From Cornus controversa (lineage: Eukaryota; Streptophyta; Magnoliopsida; Cornales; Cornaceae), in the NCBI GenBank assembly GCA_026545225.1, contig CM048845.1:2121001-2185000 (forward strand): a DNA stretch of 64,000 bases, written 5' to 3'. A model generated the notes under the pieces. The model was given only the letters and a program-made list of their open reading frames with translations, was not told the origin of the DNA and ran no database searches. The translations under genes were made by a program, and so were the position numbers. Within the stretch, counting starts at the first letter, position 1; the number at the start of each line of letters is the position of its first letter. Shown in pieces: positions 59,999-64,000 of this stretch.

Positions 59999-60752
59999 AG
60001 AATACTACGTCAGTATGCTATACACCAATTTATTTATTTGTATTTTTTTATCCACACCTTATCTATTCTTATGAATCCAAAGTCACAAATTTAAACAATC
60101 TGTATGGAGAAAAAACATGGCCATATATATGTTTGGTAATATGAGGCCAGTTCTGTCACTTTAATTGTTGTACACTAGTTAATGGAACTATGTAGTTCTA
60201 TTTTAATTAGAAATGTTATTTTCAACTCAAAAATGGCATGAAATTGATGAATGAGATGGTGACTGAACGAAGTACAGCGTTTCGGATTAGGGGAATTGAA
60301 AATGAAGCATGCAACTGATATGTTCAAGCCACAGCCATGTGAAATTTTTGCCATTGGAAGCATTAATTTTCTTAGAGGATAGTATTTTTCAAGGGCTAAT
60401 GAGAGTTCATCAATCACTTTCTTCGACAAAAGATTAGAGGAATACAAGTGAACCCGGAACGTTCAACCACAAGAGATGTTTATATAAAACCAATATTAGA
60501 GTCTCAACAAGCTGTGTGTGTGTGTGTGAGAGAGAGAGAGACAGAGAGAGAGGGGAGGGTTTCATTGGCTTTTTGTGAATTGGAAAATGTGTGGTGCTGA
60601 TAGGGATAAGGTGTTGATCTAGCTTAAATGGTAGATTTTGATAATGGGACTTCTTCCTTTTAATCCGAGCTGGAATTATTTTGTCCTAAATATGAAAAAA
60701 TTATTAAATTTTATGGAGATTCCTTGTACGGTAAAATCTCAGCAATAATAAC
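59999..60752. other. Intergenic, no gene seen; (GT)n(GA)n run
   Basis: AT-rich. A compound microsatellite of GT then GA dinucleotides lies at about 60513-60552. No coding stretch has recognisable motifs. Confidence 0.5.
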
Positions 60753-60989
60753 TTATTATTTATTATTATTTTTTGAAACAATGTGAAATAGATATTTAGT
60801 GTTGATGAGATTTCTATGTATACGGATATAGTTATTATTTATTATTATTTTCTAAAATAATGTGAAATAAATATTTGGTGCTGATGAGATTTCTCTTTAT
60901 ACTAGAACACTTCTTATTTATTATTATTTTTTAAAATAATATGAAATAAATATTTACTGTTGATGAGATTTTTATTTATACGGAATCCC
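60753..60989. repeat. 79-bp tandem triplication
   Basis: Three units start at 60753, 60832 and 60911. Each carries TTATTATTTATTATTATTTT, a TGTGAAATA(A/G)ATATTT word and TGATGAGATTT. Units are equal in length and differ at several positions each. Confidence 0.9.
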
Positions 60990-61312
60990 AAATAGCCAAT
61001 ACTTTCTCCTAAATATGATAAAATAAAAAAAAATACATCAATAAAAATACTAAATTTCATATCTCTTGTATATTGTATCATTTACCTATTAGTAATTTTA
61101 ACCTCTTAGTGAAAAAGAGGTAGGTTAGTGTCAAATAGACAATCAATTCTAAAATTTATGTCAATTTTTTATTTATTTTTTTATGAACTCTCACTCAATT
61201 GGAGTGAATTCATGTGACCGACTTCATTCGCACGAGATTAAGACAAAAACGACAGCAACGATTAGTCTCATGCATAATAATTTGCGTAAGAAATAAGTCA
61301 AATATTTTAAAA
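60990..61312. other. Intergenic, no gene seen
   Basis: AT-rich spacer between the 79-bp triplication and the MITE. No feature recognised. Confidence 0.5.
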
Positions 61313-61810
61313 GATGAGTGCTAGGAGCACTCACTTAAGCGACTGTCCTCTCACACTTGCTTCACTGATAAGTGAAAAGTGTTAACCAATTATTACATAT
61401 TCTTCGGTAATAAATGTCATATTTTATCATCAATCAGTATACCCTCGTAGTTTTAAAATATTTACATTAGTACCATCAATAAACAAATAAAATTATAATG
61501 ATCATAAATATTTTTAATAATATTTTTTTATATTAATCCATATACTTATTATTATATAATTTTTTGAAATTTGTAATTAATTGGAATGTAAAATGCTTTA
61601 TGAATCTTGGTTCTCAATTTAATTAAAAAATCACTTTATGAACATCATAGTTTTACTTGATAACATAAATATAAATATTTTAAAACTGCAAAGGCATATT
61701 AATTATAGGACATTTATTATACAAAAGTAATTAATAATTGATTTTCACTTTTTGTCGATCAATGGAGAATGTGAAAGAACATTCACTTAAGTAACTGTTC
61801 CTACACTCAT
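61313..61810. mobile_element. Mutator-like MITE upstream of the cysteine synthase gene
   Basis: 498 bp with long imperfect terminal inverted repeats (about 85 bp). The left end has GATGAGTGCTAGGAGCACTC and CACTTAAGCGACTGT. The reversed right end has ATGAGTGTAGGAACAG and TTACTTAAGTGAATGT. Flanking direct repeats TATTTTAAAA (61303-61312 and 61811-61820) are identical. A 9-10 bp duplication with long inverted repeats suits a Mutator-type element. It ends about 120 bases before a candidate TATA box. Confidence 0.75.
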
Positions 61811-61933
61811 TATTTTAAAATGGTTATGAACTTGGACTCGAGATTAGGCCCATATAATGTTCATTACCCAAAAAATTAGCCTTTAAAACAACTTAACGTA
61901 GGACCTAATTACAGTATTGTTTATGACGAATTG

Positions 61934-61940
61934 TATATAA
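61934..61940 (+). promoter_or_regulatory. Candidate TATA box of the cysteine synthase gene
   Basis: TATATAA in TTGTATATAATAG. Transcription would then start near 61965-61970, in the pyrimidine-containing stretch after GGGACTCATCG. This is a positional inference; no transcript evidence is available. Confidence 0.4.
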
Positions 61941-61964
61941 TAGTCCAATCTGGGACTCATCGTT

Positions 61965-62570
61965 CACTGTACTCCTTACGTAACAAGACAGTTCATAATT
62001 AGCTTGCACGAAGTCATTTCTTTGTCGTTGTCAAAGGTGATTTTCTTTTTTTTTTTTTCTTTTTTCTTCAAATCCCTACACCACGCTTTTATCTCACTAT
62101 TCAAACCTAATTACTCTGCTAAAAATGATAAATTGCTGAGCTCAATCCTCTAGGTGTTCCCGAACCTTCTCTATGGCATCGAAATTGATAAATACATATA
62201 AAAATTCATGTTTTTCTATATATATATATGTATCTATGTATGTATGTATATATTTGAATATGATGATTGGATTGTTTGATTTAATTGATCATTTGAAAAT
62301 TTGGAGGTTCAGTTTCTTAGATTCGTGTTGTTATAGAGGTTTTTCAGTTTAGTGTTTATGTATATTTTCGTTTTAGCTATGTTTGCAGCACCAAAACGGC
62401 GCCTTGAAATTGGAATGAACTAAGTTTCTCCAATTCCAACTCCAAGGCGCCGATCGGTGTTCCCAAATGTAACCTTTATGTATTTGTATATGTAATTTGT
62501 TCATTTTCCGATTGAGAAGATTGGTTGACTTTTTTTTTTCTTTTTTTTTTTTTCAATTATTTGATTGCAG
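61965..62570 (+). other. Predicted 5' untranslated exon and leader intron
   Basis: An acceptor (TTTGATTGCAG, ending 62570) lies 15 bases before the start codon and follows a long T/C-rich tract, so an intron splits the leader. A plausible donor is AAAG|GTGATT at 62037, giving an intron of about 534 bases. Leader introns are common in plant genes of this kind. The donor choice is uncertain. The intron contains the hairpin at 62398-62451. Confidence 0.5.
62398..62451. repeat. GGCGCC-ended hairpin in the leader intron
   Basis: 62398-62416 and 62433-62451 are inverted repeats matching at 17 of 19 positions. They begin and end in the palindrome GGCGCC, with a 16-base loop. It stands out from the AT-rich surroundings by its GC-rich ends. 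Confidence 0.8.
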
Positions 62571-62585
62571 TGATTATCCGAAAAA

Positions 62586-64000
<1,415 letters not shown>

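Overview
This is a stretch of nuclear DNA from a flowering plant, most likely a eudicot. It is AT-rich, has spliced genes with GT-AG introns, and is packed with plant-type Ty3/gypsy and Ty1/copia fossils, MITEs and Helitron ends. Only two host genes are recognisable. One is an intact single-exon gene of the plant At1g01500-like family (28512-29303). The other is the 5' part of a cytosolic O-acetylserine(thiol)lyase (cysteine synthase) gene that runs off the right edge (coding from 62586).

Layout. 1-2070: simple repeats, two MITE-like foldbacks, no gene. 2071-6655: Tekay-like gypsy fossil (minus). 6660-9919: LTR debris holding a small non-autonomous LTR element (7955-9919) with a perfect 5-bp target duplication and an 85-bp tandem array. 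9920-13900: Athila-like gypsy remains with a protease piece and an env-like piece. 13970-16190: copia pol fragment. 16190-23632: an LTR element (minus) whose only recognisable coding part is gag. 23655-24647: a gypsy LTR piece and a copia 3' end. 24650-28500: MITEs, Helitron ends, microsatellites. 28512-29303: host gene. 29420-32230: foldbacks and copy A of a local duplication, split by a second Tekay-like element (32233-41891). 43785-44832: nested hAT-like MITEs. 46560-56700: a gypsy fossil split by a SIRE-lineage copia element (46932-56337, perfect 5-bp target duplication). 56819-59310: copy B of the duplication. 59242-61810: three more small elements and a 79-bp triplication. 61811-64000: promoter, leader intron and first coding exons of the cysteine synthase gene.

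The most unusual observations are these. (1) A 133-bp perfect inverted repeat lies inside the gag region of the SIRE element. (2) Several unrelated LTR families each carry clusters of their own short CpG-containing palindrome (GTCGAC, ACCGGT, CGATGCATCG), often both in the LTR and again in the internal region. (3) A set of stem-loops in one Tekay LTR shares a loop word but has different, self-complementary stems. (4) A local duplication provides an empty site for a Helitron-like insertion. (5) A hAT-like MITE family with dense subterminal GGATACGG/GGACACTT words is present in about six copies, one nested in another.

All identifications come from reading motifs by eye. Divergence figures are hand counts over short stretches.
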